Source of the DNA: Alphaproteobacteria bacterium
GTDB lineage: Bacteria; Pseudomonadota; Alphaproteobacteria; Caulobacterales; Caulobacteraceae
DNA: 64,000 nucleotides
Assembly: GCA_018826515.1 (NCBI GenBank)
Contig: JAHKAM010000022.1
Span: 1 to 64,000, forward strand
Direction of reading: 5' to 3'
Below the pieces are notes generated by a model that saw nothing but the letters and a program-made list of their open reading frames with translations, made no database searches and had not been told where the DNA came from. Positions 52,936 through 62,896 of the stretch are shown piece by piece. Positions within the stretch are counted from its first letter, which is position 1; every line of letters starts with the position of its first letter. The position numbers and the translations under genes are program-made.

Positions 52936-53970
52936 TCATCGCTGCCGCTTCACCCCTTCGAACGGATCGCTCTCGTCACCCTCGGACTCCTCGAAGCCGA
53001 AATGGGCCATGCCGGCCTTCATCTCGGGGCTCAGCGGCGCCGTCACCTTCAGCATGCCGCCGCGCGGATGCTCCAGCTCGATGCTGCGGGCGTGCAGCTG
53101 CAGCTTCAGCGGGCCGGACAGCTCCTTCGACGTCTCGTCCCCGTATTTGGGGTCGCCGAGGATCGGGTGGCCGATGCCGGCCATGTGGGCGCGCAGCTGG
53201 TGCGTCCGGCCGGTGAAGGGGCGCAGGGCCATCCATGTGGCGCGATGGGCGGCGCGGCTGATGGTGGCGAAGGCGGTCTCGGCCGGTTCGGCGCGCGGGT
53301 CCTTGCGGTCGGCCGGGCGCATCATCTCGAAGTCGTTGATGCCGGTCTTCTTCAGCGGCATGTCGATCTGGCCGGCGGCGGGCTTGGGATTGCCGATGAC
53401 GATGGCCCAGTAGGTCTTCTTCGCCTGACGCCGGGCGAAGGCGCCGGCCAGCCGCTTGGCCGCCTCCGGGCCCTTGCCGAGCAGCAGGACGCCCGAGGTG
53501 TCGCGGTCGAGGCGGTGGACCAGACGCGGACGGTCCATCCCCTCCCCCCAGGCCGACAGCAGGCGGTCGACGTGGCGGCTGGTCTTGGTGCCGCCCTGGA
53601 CGGCGAGGCCGTGCGGCTTGTTGATGGCGATGACCATGTCGTCCTCGTAGAGCACGAGAGATTTGGCGAACTTTATATCCTGAGCGGACAGGGTGTGGAC
53701 GTCGCCGGCCTGACGCGAGGTGTCGTCGGGGATCGGCGGCACGCGCACCGCGGCGCCGGCCGTCAGACGGCCCTCGGGCTTGATGCGGGCGCCGTCGACG
53801 CGGATCTGGCCGCTGCGGGCCATCTTCTGCACCTGGATGTTGGACAGGTGCGGCCAGCGCCGGCGGAACCAGCGGTCCAGCCGGATGCCGTCCTCGGCCT
53901 CGGCGACATAGATCGTCAGCACCTCGCGCTTGGGCGCGGGTTCGGACTCTTGAATGGGTTCGTCAGTCAA
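52936..53970 (-). CDS. Pseudouridine synthase, RluC/RluD type
   Basis: The 344-residue protein has an S4 domain (about 28-80) and the RluA-family catalytic core with Asp155 in LVHRLDRDTSGVLLLGK. Other marks are INKPHGLAVQGGTK, RPFTGRTHQLRAHMAGIGHP, LGDPKYGD and LQLHARSIELEHPRGG. S4 plus this core suits RluC, which modifies 23S rRNA positions 955, 2504 and 2580 in E. coli. I choose TTG 53970, which has GGAG upstream and overlaps the crcB stop (TTGA); the longer frame to 54264 overlaps crcB without RluC similarity. The two genes are probably cotranscribed. Confidence 0.9.
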   Translation of the reverse strand: MTDEPIQESEPAPKREVLTIYVAEAEDGIRLDRWFRRRWPHLSNIQVQKMARSGQIRVDGARIKPEGRLTAGAAVRVPPIPDDTSRQAGDVHTLSAQDIKFAKSLVLYEDDMVIAINKPHGLAVQGGTKTSRHVDRLLSAWGEGMDRPRLVHRLDRDTSGVLLLGKGPEAAKRLAGAFARRQAKKTYWAIVIGNPKPAAGQIDMPLKKTGINDFEMMRPADRKDPRAEPAETAFATISRAAHRATWMALRPFTGRTHQLRAHMAGIGHPILGDPKYGDETSKELSGPLKLQLHARSIELEHPRGGMLKVTAPLSPEMKAGMAHFGFEESEGDESDPFEGVKRQR

Positions 53971-54362
53971 AGGGCGGCTCCGAAGGCGCGGCGGGCGACC
54001 ATCAGGCCGATAAACAGGGCGGCGATCGACAGGACCACCGAGGCGGCGACATAGCCGCCCGCCATGGCCAATTGACGGCGCTCGATCATCAGCGCCGCCT
54101 CCAGCGAAAAGGCCGAGAAGGTGGTGAAGCCGCCCAGCACGCCGACGGCGGCGAACAGGCGGAGGCTCTCGCTGTTGGCTCCGCCCCGGAAGGCCAGCCA
54201 GCCGGCCAGCAGGCCCATCAGCAGGCCGCCGACGACATTGACCGCCAGCGTCGCCCACGGCCAATGGGCCGTCGGAAACAGGCGCTGGGCCCAGACGCCG
54301 ACCCCGTAACGGGCGACAGCGCCGAGGGCGCCCCCGGCTGCGACGATGAGAAGACGTGTCAT
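53967..54362 (-). CDS. crcB: Fluoride exporter CrcB/FluC
   Basis: The 131-residue, four-helix membrane protein has the CrcB marks GGALGAVARYGVG at the N-terminus, a conserved NVVGGLLMGLLAG helix, and the fluoride-path stretch GVLGGFTTFSAFSLE with the family TTFSxF. It exports fluoride as a dual-topology dimer. ATG 54362 is chosen from the family start MTRLLIVAAGG. No fluoride riboswitch was recognised upstream. It overlaps the pseudouridine synthase gene. Confidence 0.94.
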   Translation of the reverse strand: MTRLLIVAAGGALGAVARYGVGVWAQRLFPTAHWPWATLAVNVVGGLLMGLLAGWLAFRGGANSESLRLFAAVGVLGGFTTFSAFSLEAALMIERRQLAMAGGYVAASVVLSIAALFIGLMVARRAFGAAL

Positions 54363-54576
54363 GGTGCGGCGCTTATACGCGACCCGACGGCAAAGCGAAG
54401 GCGCGTCGCGCACCGGGCCGATCGCCGCCCTGTCCGAAACTTCACTTGCCGAGTCCCGTGGTTAACGGTGATATCCGGACTGCGGCGCCGCTTCGCGCCC
54501 AGGGGGAACGCCGTCGGCCCGTCGGCGCGATCTGTCATAGTGCCGGGCTGAAGTTTCAAAGGACCGCCGAAGCGCC

Positions 54577-55803
54577 ATGTCGCACGACGATCACAACCAC
54601 GGACACCCCCCGGGGCACGACGCCCACGGTCACGACGGCGGCCACGGCGGTCACGGCGAGGACGCGCGCCTGCACGCTCCGGTCCCCGGCGCGCCGAATC
54701 CCCCGCCGCGGGGCGCCGCCGACATCGACAACCGGGTCGCCCCGCCCTCGACGCCCCCGCGCCGAACCGGGCCGCTGCGCTCGCCCGAGGGCATCCTGCA
54801 TCCGATCCAGGACAGCGAGTATTTCTCGGACGATCCCGAGGCGACGGAGCGCGTCTCGGCCCACATCGACGAATATTTCAACCAGCCGCTCGACATCTTC
54901 CCCTTCTGGGAGACCGACGGAAAGCCGGACCGCTTCCACGTCCTGTTCGCGCGCCAGATCGAGGAGCGGTTTCCGATCGACTCCGATCTGCGCAGCGACA
55001 TCTATCGCTACGGCCGCCGGGTGTTCGACGCCCTGCGCGTCCATGTGGCCGTGAAGCGTCTGGCCCAGGGCCTGGCCATGCTGGGCTTCGGGGCCCTGGC
55101 GACCCTCGGTCCGACCTGGTTCAGCCAGTGGACGGGCACGGACGCCGCCGGCGCCGCCATCGCCGGCGGGGCGATGCTGGCGGTGCTGGGCCTCTACTGG
55201 GGCATCCAGGCCATCCTGTTCGTCCAGTACCGCTTCCGGCTGGAGAATGACTCCTACCAGCTGTCGCGCGAGATCGTTCAGCGCACCCGCGAGCTGCAGA
55301 ACCTGTTCACCACCGGCCGGGCCATGCCCGACCAGGCCGAGACCAAATACCAGCAGGACGGCAAGGCCTGGGGCCTGCGCGCCATGTATCTGACCCGGCT
55401 GACCATGTGGCTGGGCGCGCGCATGGAATACCTCGAGAAATACGTCCAGATGGAGCTGTGGCGGGTGCGCCGCGAACGCTACTGGATGCGCTGGCTGGCC
55501 CGGATCCTGACGCCGCTGGTGTTCGTGGTCGGGGTGATCATCCTGCTGGCCCAGTCCGCGCCGGCCGGGCATGAGGTCGCCTATCGCGGCCTGCAGGCCC
55601 TGGCGATCGGGCTGAGCGCGGTCGTCTCGCTGCTGTCCTATTTCCGCTGGCAGACGCCGACCTCGGCCGTGCAGGACAAGCTCGGCATCGAGAACTGGGT
55701 CCGCTACGCCTCGCTGGACGTCGACAACGCCGTCGCCGACCAGGTCCGGCGCGACAAGGAGCGGCTGGTCGAATACCGGGCCCTGACGCGCGGCGGGCGC
55801 TAG
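54577..55803 (+). CDS. Membrane protein with His-rich N-terminus
   Basis: The 408-residue protein begins with a His/Gly/Asp-rich stretch (1-30, e.g. SHDDHNHGHPPGHDAHGHDG) that could bind metal, then a disordered Pro-rich region to about 65. A soluble domain (about 70-155) precedes two hydrophobic hairpins around 165-215 and 305-360, with a charged helical segment (YRFRLENDSYQLSREIVQRT) between them. Two pairs of helices and a coiled middle are visible. I do not recognise the family. It stands alone, divergent from crcB, with no obvious partner. Confidence 0.75.
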   Translation: MSHDDHNHGHPPGHDAHGHDGGHGGHGEDARLHAPVPGAPNPPPRGAADIDNRVAPPSTPPRRTGPLRSPEGILHPIQDSEYFSDDPEATERVSAHIDEYFNQPLDIFPFWETDGKPDRFHVLFARQIEERFPIDSDLRSDIYRYGRRVFDALRVHVAVKRLAQGLAMLGFGALATLGPTWFSQWTGTDAAGAAIAGGAMLAVLGLYWGIQAILFVQYRFRLENDSYQLSREIVQRTRELQNLFTTGRAMPDQAETKYQQDGKAWGLRAMYLTRLTMWLGARMEYLEKYVQMELWRVRRERYWMRWLARILTPLVFVVGVIILLAQSAPAGHEVAYRGLQALAIGLSAVVSLLSYFRWQTPTSAVQDKLGIENWVRYASLDVDNAVADQVRRDKERLVEYRALTRGGR

Positions 55804-55818
55804 GGCGGCTGCGCCGCC

Positions 55819-55925
55819 GGTGGTTGGTGGCTAGTGGCTGGAAAGCGCAGCGCTTGTGCCTGCGGAAAGGCGACCTGGACCGCGCCGTCGCACCGGCGGT
55901 GGCCAGCCACTAACCACTAATCACC
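55819..55925. repeat. 107-bp palindromic repeat
   Basis: Arms of 23 bp at 55819-55841 and 55903-55925 are inverted with three mismatches (GGTGGTTGGTGG against CCACTAATCACC). Both are built of TGGTTAGTGG-like units. It lies between two genes and has no coding frame. Confidence 0.7.
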
Positions 55926-55934
55926 AGCCACTCC

Positions 55935-56435
55935 TTACCGCCGCAGGCTGTCCTGCACCGACCGGGCGTCATAGGCGTAGGACCGGTCCGGACGCGGCCC
56001 GGTCCCCATCAGCACCTCCAGCGTGGTCGAGGTCCGCGACGGACCGCTGAAATTCAGGCCGACTCCGACGCCGACGCCCGAGCTGGAATAGCTGCCGTAG
56101 CGGCTCGAACTGCGACCCGAGCCGTAGCCGACGCCGAGACTGGGGCGGAAGCCCCCGGCGCTGTCGGGACGGCCGTCGGTCCAGCTCTGCGTCACCTCGA
56201 ACCAGTCATAGCCTTGCGCCGTCGTCAGTTCCGCAGCGCGCAGCAGGGCCATGTCGGCCACCGGGCCGGGCGCGCCGACGCCGGTATAGGTCACCCGGTA
56301 GCGGTTGGATTCGATCCGCTGCTCCGCATAGCCCTGCCCGCCCGGCCCCACCTGGGCGCCATAGGGGGCAAGGCTGGCGCAGGCGGACAGGGCGAGGCCG
56401 GCGGCGGCGATGAGGGGAAGGGTCAGACGGTTCAT
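55935..56435 (-). CDS. CC0125/CC1285-like family lipoprotein
   Basis: The 166-residue protein has a lipoprotein signal with lipobox LSAC (Cys18), followed by GYAEQRIESNRYRVTYTGVG and ALLRAAELTTAQGYDWFEVT. These motifs match the Caulobacterales family named CC0125/CC1285, which has no assigned function. The C-terminal half is Gly/Ser-rich. It sits between two intergenic palindromes. Confidence 0.78.
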   Translation of the reverse strand: MNRLTLPLIAAAGLALSACASLAPYGAQVGPGGQGYAEQRIESNRYRVTYTGVGAPGPVADMALLRAAELTTAQGYDWFEVTQSWTDGRPDSAGGFRPSLGVGYGSGRSSSRYGSYSSSGVGVGVGLNFSGPSRTSTTLEVLMGTGPRPDRSYAYDARSVQDSLRR

Positions 56436-56486
56436 GGCGGAGCTCCGGACGTGTGGAGGAAAGCGCGGGGCGGTCAGCGTGGTTCC

Positions 56487-56619
56487 GGCGCCCCTCCACC
56501 GCCCTGCGGGCGGTCCCCCTCCCCATCAAGGATGGGGAGGAGACGGTGGCGCTCGTCGTCTCCTCCCTGTCGCGAAGCGATGGGGAGGGGGACCATGCGA
56601 AGCATGGTGGAGGGGCGCC
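56487..56619. repeat. 133-bp palindromic element, copy B
   Basis: It shares its end design with copy A at 52819-52928: CCCCTCCACC, a small hairpin core, then GGTCCCCCTCCCC at one end, inverted at the other with the same ATGCGAAGCAT core. The middle differs in sequence (CATCAAGGATGGGGAGGAGA against GGGGGAGGACTTGGCGCGTG). It abuts the stop codon of an RluA-family gene, as copy A does within seven bases for the other. Confidence 0.85.
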
Positions 56620-57345
56620 CTAAAGACCCGCCGCCGCCTTCAGCGTCTCGAAATCCTCCGGCGCGGGGGCCTCGACCGTGCGATAGCCGCCCTCCGGGTG
56701 GGGAAACACCAGCTTCGCCGCATGCAGCATCAGACGCGGCGCGGCGCGGCCGGCGAAGGTCAGGGCCCCGCCATAACGGGCGTCGCCGGCCAGCGGGCGG
56801 GCGATCGAAGCCATGTGGATGCGCAACTGGTGCATCCGCCCCGTCGCCGGATCGAGCTCGACCAGGGCCCCGTCTTCCGACGCCGACAGGGTGCGATAGC
56901 GGCTCAGCGCGGCCTGGGCGCCCGGGGTGTCCGGCGTGACCGCCCGCATATAGCTCTCGCGGCCGATCTCCTGCCTCAGCAGGGGCGTGTCGATGGTCCC
57001 GGCCCGCGGCTCGGGCGCGGCCGAGAGCAGGGCGAGATAGGTCTTCTTGAAGCGCCGCGCCTGGATGGCCTTGCCGAGGAAGCCGGCGGCCGGCTTGGTT
57101 TTCGCCGCGAGGATGACGCCGGACGTGTCGCGGTCCAGCCGGTGGACCAGATCAGGCCGTTTGCCGTTCGAGCGGGCGAAGGCCCACAGCAGGTCGTCCA
57201 GCGTATGGGCCTGGATGCGGCCGCCCTGGCTGGACAGGCCGGCGGGCTTGTTGAAGGCGATCACGGCCTCGTCCTCGTGGATCACCCACGAGCGGACGGC
57301 GGCGATCTCGGCTTCGCTCAGGGCAACGGGGGTACGGTCGGTCAC
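56620..57345 (-). CDS. RluA-family pseudouridine synthase
   Basis: The 241-residue protein lacks an S4 domain, has the catalytic Asp in LVHRLDRDTSGVILAAKT, and has AFNKPAGLSSQGG, RMHQLRIHMASIARPLAGD and LMLHAAKLVFPHPEGG. The absence of S4 and the short length fit the RluA/TruC-like subgroup, which acts on rRNA or tRNA. It stands 39 bp from a small membrane-protein gene on the same strand. A palindromic element ends at its stop. Confidence 0.9.
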   Translation of the reverse strand: MTDRTPVALSEAEIAAVRSWVIHEDEAVIAFNKPAGLSSQGGRIQAHTLDDLLWAFARSNGKRPDLVHRLDRDTSGVILAAKTKPAAGFLGKAIQARRFKKTYLALLSAAPEPRAGTIDTPLLRQEIGRESYMRAVTPDTPGAQAALSRYRTLSASEDGALVELDPATGRMHQLRIHMASIARPLAGDARYGGALTFAGRAAPRLMLHAAKLVFPHPEGGYRTVEAPAPEDFETLKAAAGL

Positions 57346-57384
57346 GCGCCTGCATAGGCGAAAGACCGACCGCGCGTCAGCCCC

Positions 57385-57831
57385 TCAGCGCAGGACGCCC
57401 TTCTTGCTCATGCTCCAGGCGTACCAGGCCAGGAAGGCGGCGATGGCGGTGATCACCCACGGCATGTAGCTCATCATCGCCATCTCGGGCGCCAGCGGCG
57501 GCGGCGGGTTGATGAACTGGCCGTAGATCAGGCTGACCACCGCGCCGATCAGCGACAGGCCGAAGGCCCAGACCGCCAGTCGATTGCGAAGCAGCAACAG
57601 GATGGAGCCCGCCACGGCGCCCCAGACGCCGAGAATCCATGGCCCGTACATCCACGTCGGCATGGCCATGTAATAGTCGATCATCGGCTGATCGAAGCCG
57701 GAGGCGGTCATATAGGCCGCGCCCTGCGTCGTCGTCATGATGAAGTCATAGCCGCCGAACGCATTCCACAGCAGGGAAATCCCCCCCACCGCCCACAGGT
57801 GCCACGGCGTCTTCACGGTCATATCGCTCAT
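57385..57831 (-). CDS. Hypothetical four-helix membrane protein
   Basis: The 148-residue protein has about four hydrophobic segments: LWAVGGISLLWNAFGGYDFI, PWILGVWGAVAGSILLLLR, WAFGLSLIGAVVSLIYG and WVITAIAAFLAWYAW. It resembles small 'sugar transporter'-annotated or DoxX-like proteins, but I cannot assign it. It has its own ATG with a ribosome-site-like GGGA upstream and no obvious partner. It is upstream of the RluA-family gene by 39 bp and may be cotranscribed. Confidence 0.75.
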   Translation of the reverse strand: MSDMTVKTPWHLWAVGGISLLWNAFGGYDFIMTTTQGAAYMTASGFDQPMIDYYMAMPTWMYGPWILGVWGAVAGSILLLLRNRLAVWAFGLSLIGAVVSLIYGQFINPPPPLAPEMAMMSYMPWVITAIAAFLAWYAWSMSKKGVLR

Positions 57832-57893
57832 CGTCCCCTCCCAAGGTTGATCGATGGCCGGAAGCTAGACCCAAAACCGCCGTTACGGCAACG

Positions 57894-58268
57894 CTAGGCC
57901 TGCCGGACCCGCCACGGCGGGTTCACGCGGTTCACGCCCGCAAAAAACAGGCACAGGCGGTTGCCGTCCGGGTCACGCAGGCGGGCCTCGCGCCACAGCC
58001 AGCGCTGGTCCTGCGGGTCGCTGTCGAAGACAACCCCGGCGGCCTTCAGGGCGGCGACCCGGGCGTCGAGGTCGTCGCATTCGAAATAGATCATCGTCCC
58101 GCCCGGCGCGGGGGCGTCGGCGAGATGGATCGAGAAGGTCGCGCCGCCCGGGCACAGGAAGCGGGCGTAGTGGTCGCTGGACACGATCAGCTCCAGCCCG
58201 AGCCGCTGGTAGAAGGCGCGGGCGCGGGGGATGTCGGCGACCTCGACGGTGATCTGGTTGAGGTTCAT
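57894..58268 (-). CDS. VOC/glyoxalase-family protein
   Basis: The 124-residue protein is a VOC-superfamily module of paired beta-alpha-beta-beta-beta units. It starts LNQITVEVADIPRARAFYQR, has ARFLCPGGATFSIHL in the first unit and ends LRDPDGNRLCLFFAG. Metal ligands of glyoxalase I are only partly visible. Substrate is unknown. Its ATG overlaps the rarA stop by four bases, so it is probably translated with rarA. Confidence 0.85.
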   Translation of the reverse strand: MNLNQITVEVADIPRARAFYQRLGLELIVSSDHYARFLCPGGATFSIHLADAPAPGGTMIYFECDDLDARVAALKAAGVVFDSDPQDQRWLWREARLRDPDGNRLCLFFAGVNRVNPPWRVRQA

Positions 58269-59572
58269 TTGTCGCCCTGCCGCGCCGCCCGCAGCGCCGC
58301 CCAGCGTTCCAGCCGTTCCTTGACCTTGGCCTCGTGCCCCTCCCCCTTCGGCGCATAGAAGACGCGGCGCTCCATTTCATCGGGGAAGAAGTCAGCGCCC
58401 GAAAAGCCTTCGGGCGCATCGGGGTCGTACTGGTAACCCTTGCCGTAGCCGAGCGACTTCATCAGCTTCGTCGGGGCGTTGCGGATATGGGCCGGGGGCA
58501 TCAGCGAGCCGGTCTCGGCGGCCGCCCGCTTCGCCGCCTTGAAGGCCTCATAGACGCCGACCGACTTGGGCGCGGTGGCGAGGTGGACCACGGCCTGGGC
58601 CAGGGCCAGTTCGCCCTCGGGGGAGCCGAGGAAGTCGTAGGTATCCTTGGCCGCATTGGCGACCAGCAGGGACAGGGGGTCGGCCTCGCCGATGTCCTCG
58701 ACCGCCATGCGCACGATGCGGCGCGCCAGGTACAGCGGGTCCTCGCCGCCGTTCAGCATCCGCGCCAGCCAGTAGAGGGCCGCGTCGGGGTCAGACCCTC
58801 GCACCGATTTATGCAGGGCAGATATGAGGTTATAGTGTTCTTCTCGACTCTTATCGTAAGCCGGTGCGCGCTTCTGCAGGATGCCGGCGAGGGCCTGGAC
58901 GTCCAGCGGCCCGGTCTCGGTCAGGTCGAACAGCACTTCCGACATGGTCAGCAGATAGCGACCGTCCCCGTCGGCGAGGGCGAGCAGGGCGTGGCGCGAT
59001 TCCGGGGTCAGGGGCAGGGTCTTGCCCTCCTGAGCCTCGGCCCGAATCAACAGTTGATCGAGGGCCGCGTCGTCCAGCCGTTTCAGCACATAGACCTGCG
59101 ACCGCGACAGCAACGCCCCGTTCAGTTCGAAGGACGGGTTCTCGGTCGTGGCGCCGACGAGGGTGACGATCCCCTCCTCCACGAACGGCAGGAAGCCGTC
59201 CTGCTGGGCGCGGTTGAAGCGGTGGATCTCGTCGACGAACAGCAGGGTCGACTGGCCGGCGGCGCGGCGCATGCGGGCGGCCTCGAACGCCTTCTTGAGA
59301 TCGGCGACGCCGGAGAAGACGGCGCTGATCTGCTGGAACTGGTAGCCGGCGGCCTGGGCCAGCAGGCGGGCGATGGTGGTCTTGCCGGTGCCCGGCGGCC
59401 CCCACAGGATCATGGAGCCGAGTCTTCCGGCCTCGACCATCCGCCGGATCGGCCCGCCCTCGCCCAGCAGATGGTCCTGACCCACCACCTCCTCGAGCGT
59501 GCGCGGCCGCAGGCGGTCGGCCAGCGGGGCGTCGGGAGGATGGATGCCGGAAGCTTCGAACAGGTCGGTCAT
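58265..59572 (-). CDS. rarA: Replication-associated recombination protein RarA
   Basis: This 435-residue AAA+ ATPase acts at stalled forks. It has Walker A GPPGTGKT (58-65), Walker B LLFVDEIHRFN, the sensor 1 segment GATTENPSFELNGALLSR, and the C-terminal helical tetramerisation part with YNLISALHKSVRGSDPDAA, LARMLNGGEDP and YLARRIVRMAVEDIGEADP. This matches MgsA/RarA, the bacterial counterpart of WRNIP1 and yeast Mgs1. Length is normal. The VOC gene overlaps it downstream. Confidence 0.95.
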   Translation of the reverse strand: MTDLFEASGIHPPDAPLADRLRPRTLEEVVGQDHLLGEGGPIRRMVEAGRLGSMILWGPPGTGKTTIARLLAQAAGYQFQQISAVFSGVADLKKAFEAARMRRAAGQSTLLFVDEIHRFNRAQQDGFLPFVEEGIVTLVGATTENPSFELNGALLSRSQVYVLKRLDDAALDQLLIRAEAQEGKTLPLTPESRHALLALADGDGRYLLTMSEVLFDLTETGPLDVQALAGILQKRAPAYDKSREEHYNLISALHKSVRGSDPDAALYWLARMLNGGEDPLYLARRIVRMAVEDIGEADPLSLLVANAAKDTYDFLGSPEGELALAQAVVHLATAPKSVGVYEAFKAAKRAAAETGSLMPPAHIRNAPTKLMKSLGYGKGYQYDPDAPEGFSGADFFPDEMERRVFYAPKGEGHEAKVKERLERWAALRAARQGDK

Positions 59573-59643
59573 GGACGCTCACAGATAGGCGTTCCGGGCG
59601 CGCTTTTCACGCGTTAGTGTGGGCGCGAAGCAAGGAGAGCGAC

Positions 59644-60063
59644 ATGGCTGACGACCAGAACGCACAGGGCCCGACGACGGGCATCGCCCCTCACCTGACC
59701 ATTCCGTCGCGGGGCGGTCAGGCGGCGATCGAATTCTACGCCCGCGCCTTCGGAGCCACGGAAGTGCGGCGCATGCTCGCCGAGGACGGCGAGCGGCTGA
59801 TGCACGCCTGGCTGCGGATCAACGGCGGCGACGTGCTGCTGCACGACGAGTTTCCGGAATACGGCCAGGAACAGGATATCGCCCCCAAGGGCGTGACCAT
59901 CCACCTCCAGGTCGACGACGCCGACGAGTGGTGGAACCGCGCCATCCTGGCGGGCGGCATCCCCGTCTTCCCCCTGGCCGACCAGTTCTGGGGCGACCGC
60001 TACGGCCAGCTGCGCGACCCGTTCGGCCACACCTGGTCGATCGGCTCGCCGATCCGGACGTGA
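59644..60063 (+). CDS. VOC-family PhnB-like protein
   Basis: The 139-residue protein has the PhnB/VOC pattern: IAPHLTIPSRGGQAAIEFYA, AFGATEVRRMLAEDGERLMH, DVLLHDEFPEYGQ, VTIHLQVDDADEWWNRA and FWGDRYGQLRDPFGHTWSIG. PhnB-like proteins have no settled function despite the name. The start ATG 59644 has an ideal AAGGAG upstream. It is divergent from rarA and convergent with the Do protease gene. Confidence 0.9.
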   Translation: MADDQNAQGPTTGIAPHLTIPSRGGQAAIEFYARAFGATEVRRMLAEDGERLMHAWLRINGGDVLLHDEFPEYGQEQDIAPKGVTIHLQVDDADEWWNRAILAGGIPVFPLADQFWGDRYGQLRDPFGHTWSIGSPIRT

Positions 60064-60076
60064 CGGCGGGCGGAGG

Positions 60077-61456
<1,380 letters not shown>

Positions 61457-61580
61457 CCCGTCGGTCGTTCAGTCAGGCTTGAGAAGGCCCATTCGAGCCC
61501 GCCTTCTGGACACTATCAAGGCGCCCCCGGCGGCCGGGCGACCGTTCATTCCTGACGCGCCGCGCGCCCCCCCTTCGCCG

Positions 61581-62798
61581 TCACCTCACGATATGGGCCG
61601 TATCCTGCGCCCGGCCGTCGCCGGCCGGCACGGTCAGGCCCAGCAGCCGGCCCAGCAGCGGCTGGACATCGACGCTGTCCATCTCCGTCAGGCGCGTCCC
61701 CGGGGCGAAGGATGGACCGTGGCCGATGAACAGGGCGCGCATCTCGGGCGCCGCATTGTCATAGCCGTGGGCCCCGCCGCGAATGTTGGCCGGATCGGTT
61801 CGGGCGCGCGAACCGATCAACCAGCCCGTTTCGGCCAGGCAGACAATGGCGGGAACCCGGGGGTTGCGGCCATAGGCCAACCGCTCGGGGATCTCGGCCT
61901 TGCGCCAGCACGCCATGTGTTCGCCGGCGCCCAGCAAGGCGGCCTCGACCTCGGCCTCACGCCCCGGCAGGGGGTCGAGGCCGGCGACGGGTCCTTCGGT
62001 GCTGCCCCGGACGGCGGAAACGTCAATCCGGTCGTCGAGAAAGACGACGCGCTCGCCCGAGACGGGCGCCATGCCGTGATCGGCGACGATGACCAGATCG
62101 GCCTCGATCCCGCGCGCCTCGAGCCCGGCCAACAGGGCTGCGACGGCTGCATCCACCTCGGTCAGAGCCGCATCCGTCTCCGGCGCTCCGGGTCCGTAGC
62201 GGTGGCCCGCGCTGTCGACGATGTCGAAATACAGGGTCGCAAGCCGCGGCCGCTCCTCGATCGGCAGGGTGAACCAGCCCAGCAGGATGTTGACCCGCGC
62301 CAGAGACGGAACGGTCTGCTCGAAAGGCAGCCAGTACGTCGGCCGCACGCCGCCGATCGCGGCCTCGGATCCCGGCCAGAACAGGGTCGCCGTGCGCAGG
62401 CCCGCCTTCTCGGCGCTAACCCATATCGGCTCGGCGGCGTCGTACCAGACCCGGTCCATGACCTCGGCGCGGTCGCGCAGGGTGAAGGTCCGGTCCGGAA
62501 GGTCCGGATCGCGCATCATGTTGTAGACCAGGCCGTGACGGTCAGGATGAAGGCCCGTCACCAGGGTGTAGAAGTTCGGAAAGGTCACCGACGGGAAGGA
62601 CGGCCTCATGCCGCCTTCGGCCCGCACGCCCTCCGCGGCGAGCCGGGACAGGGTCGGCGTCACGCCACGATCGAGATAGTCGGCGCGGAAGCCGTCGATG
62701 CCGACCAGGATGACGGGTCGTTCCTGCGCCCGCGCGCCCGGAGCTCCCAACAGCAGGGTCAGCGAGGCGAACAGGATGGCGAGCGAACGGACGGACAT
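61581..62798 (-). CDS. Ectonucleotide pyrophosphatase/phosphodiesterase-type
   Basis: The 405-residue exported protein has a signal peptide (1-24, ending ARAQ) and the alkaline-phosphatase-superfamily NPP layout. The metal-binding Asp35 is in LVGIDGFRADYL, the nucleophile Thr72 in PSFPSVTFPNFYTLVTGLHP, and the metal ligands follow in DIVDSAGHRYGP and IVADHGMAPV. It cleaves phosphodiester or pyrophosphate bonds, and the bacterial Xanthomonas-type NPP is its best-known relative. The substrate here is unknown. It is divergent from the ABC transporter genes. Confidence 0.88.
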   Translation of the reverse strand: MSVRSLAILFASLTLLLGAPGARAQERPVILVGIDGFRADYLDRGVTPTLSRLAAEGVRAEGGMRPSFPSVTFPNFYTLVTGLHPDRHGLVYNMMRDPDLPDRTFTLRDRAEVMDRVWYDAAEPIWVSAEKAGLRTATLFWPGSEAAIGGVRPTYWLPFEQTVPSLARVNILLGWFTLPIEERPRLATLYFDIVDSAGHRYGPGAPETDAALTEVDAAVAALLAGLEARGIEADLVIVADHGMAPVSGERVVFLDDRIDVSAVRGSTEGPVAGLDPLPGREAEVEAALLGAGEHMACWRKAEIPERLAYGRNPRVPAIVCLAETGWLIGSRARTDPANIRGGAHGYDNAAPEMRALFIGHGPSFAPGTRLTEMDSVDVQPLLGRLLGLTVPAGDGRAQDTAHIVR

Positions 62799-62896
62799 GG
62801 GGCATCTCCAGCAACGGACGGTTCATTGCCTAACCTTAATCCGCGACAGCGCCGCAACGGCTTGCTTACGGTTGTGGCCGCCGCCAAGCTGCGCTC

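Noticed and set aside
52936-54264. Long form of the RluC-like gene starting at 54264
   Set aside because: It would overlap most of crcB; the added residues are Arg/Gly-rich with no similarity to RluC. TTG 53970 has a ribosome site and a typical junction.
54363-54576. Fluoride riboswitch upstream of crcB
   Set aside because: I looked for the conserved crcB-motif core and found no convincing match. The crcB gene appears to lack it here.
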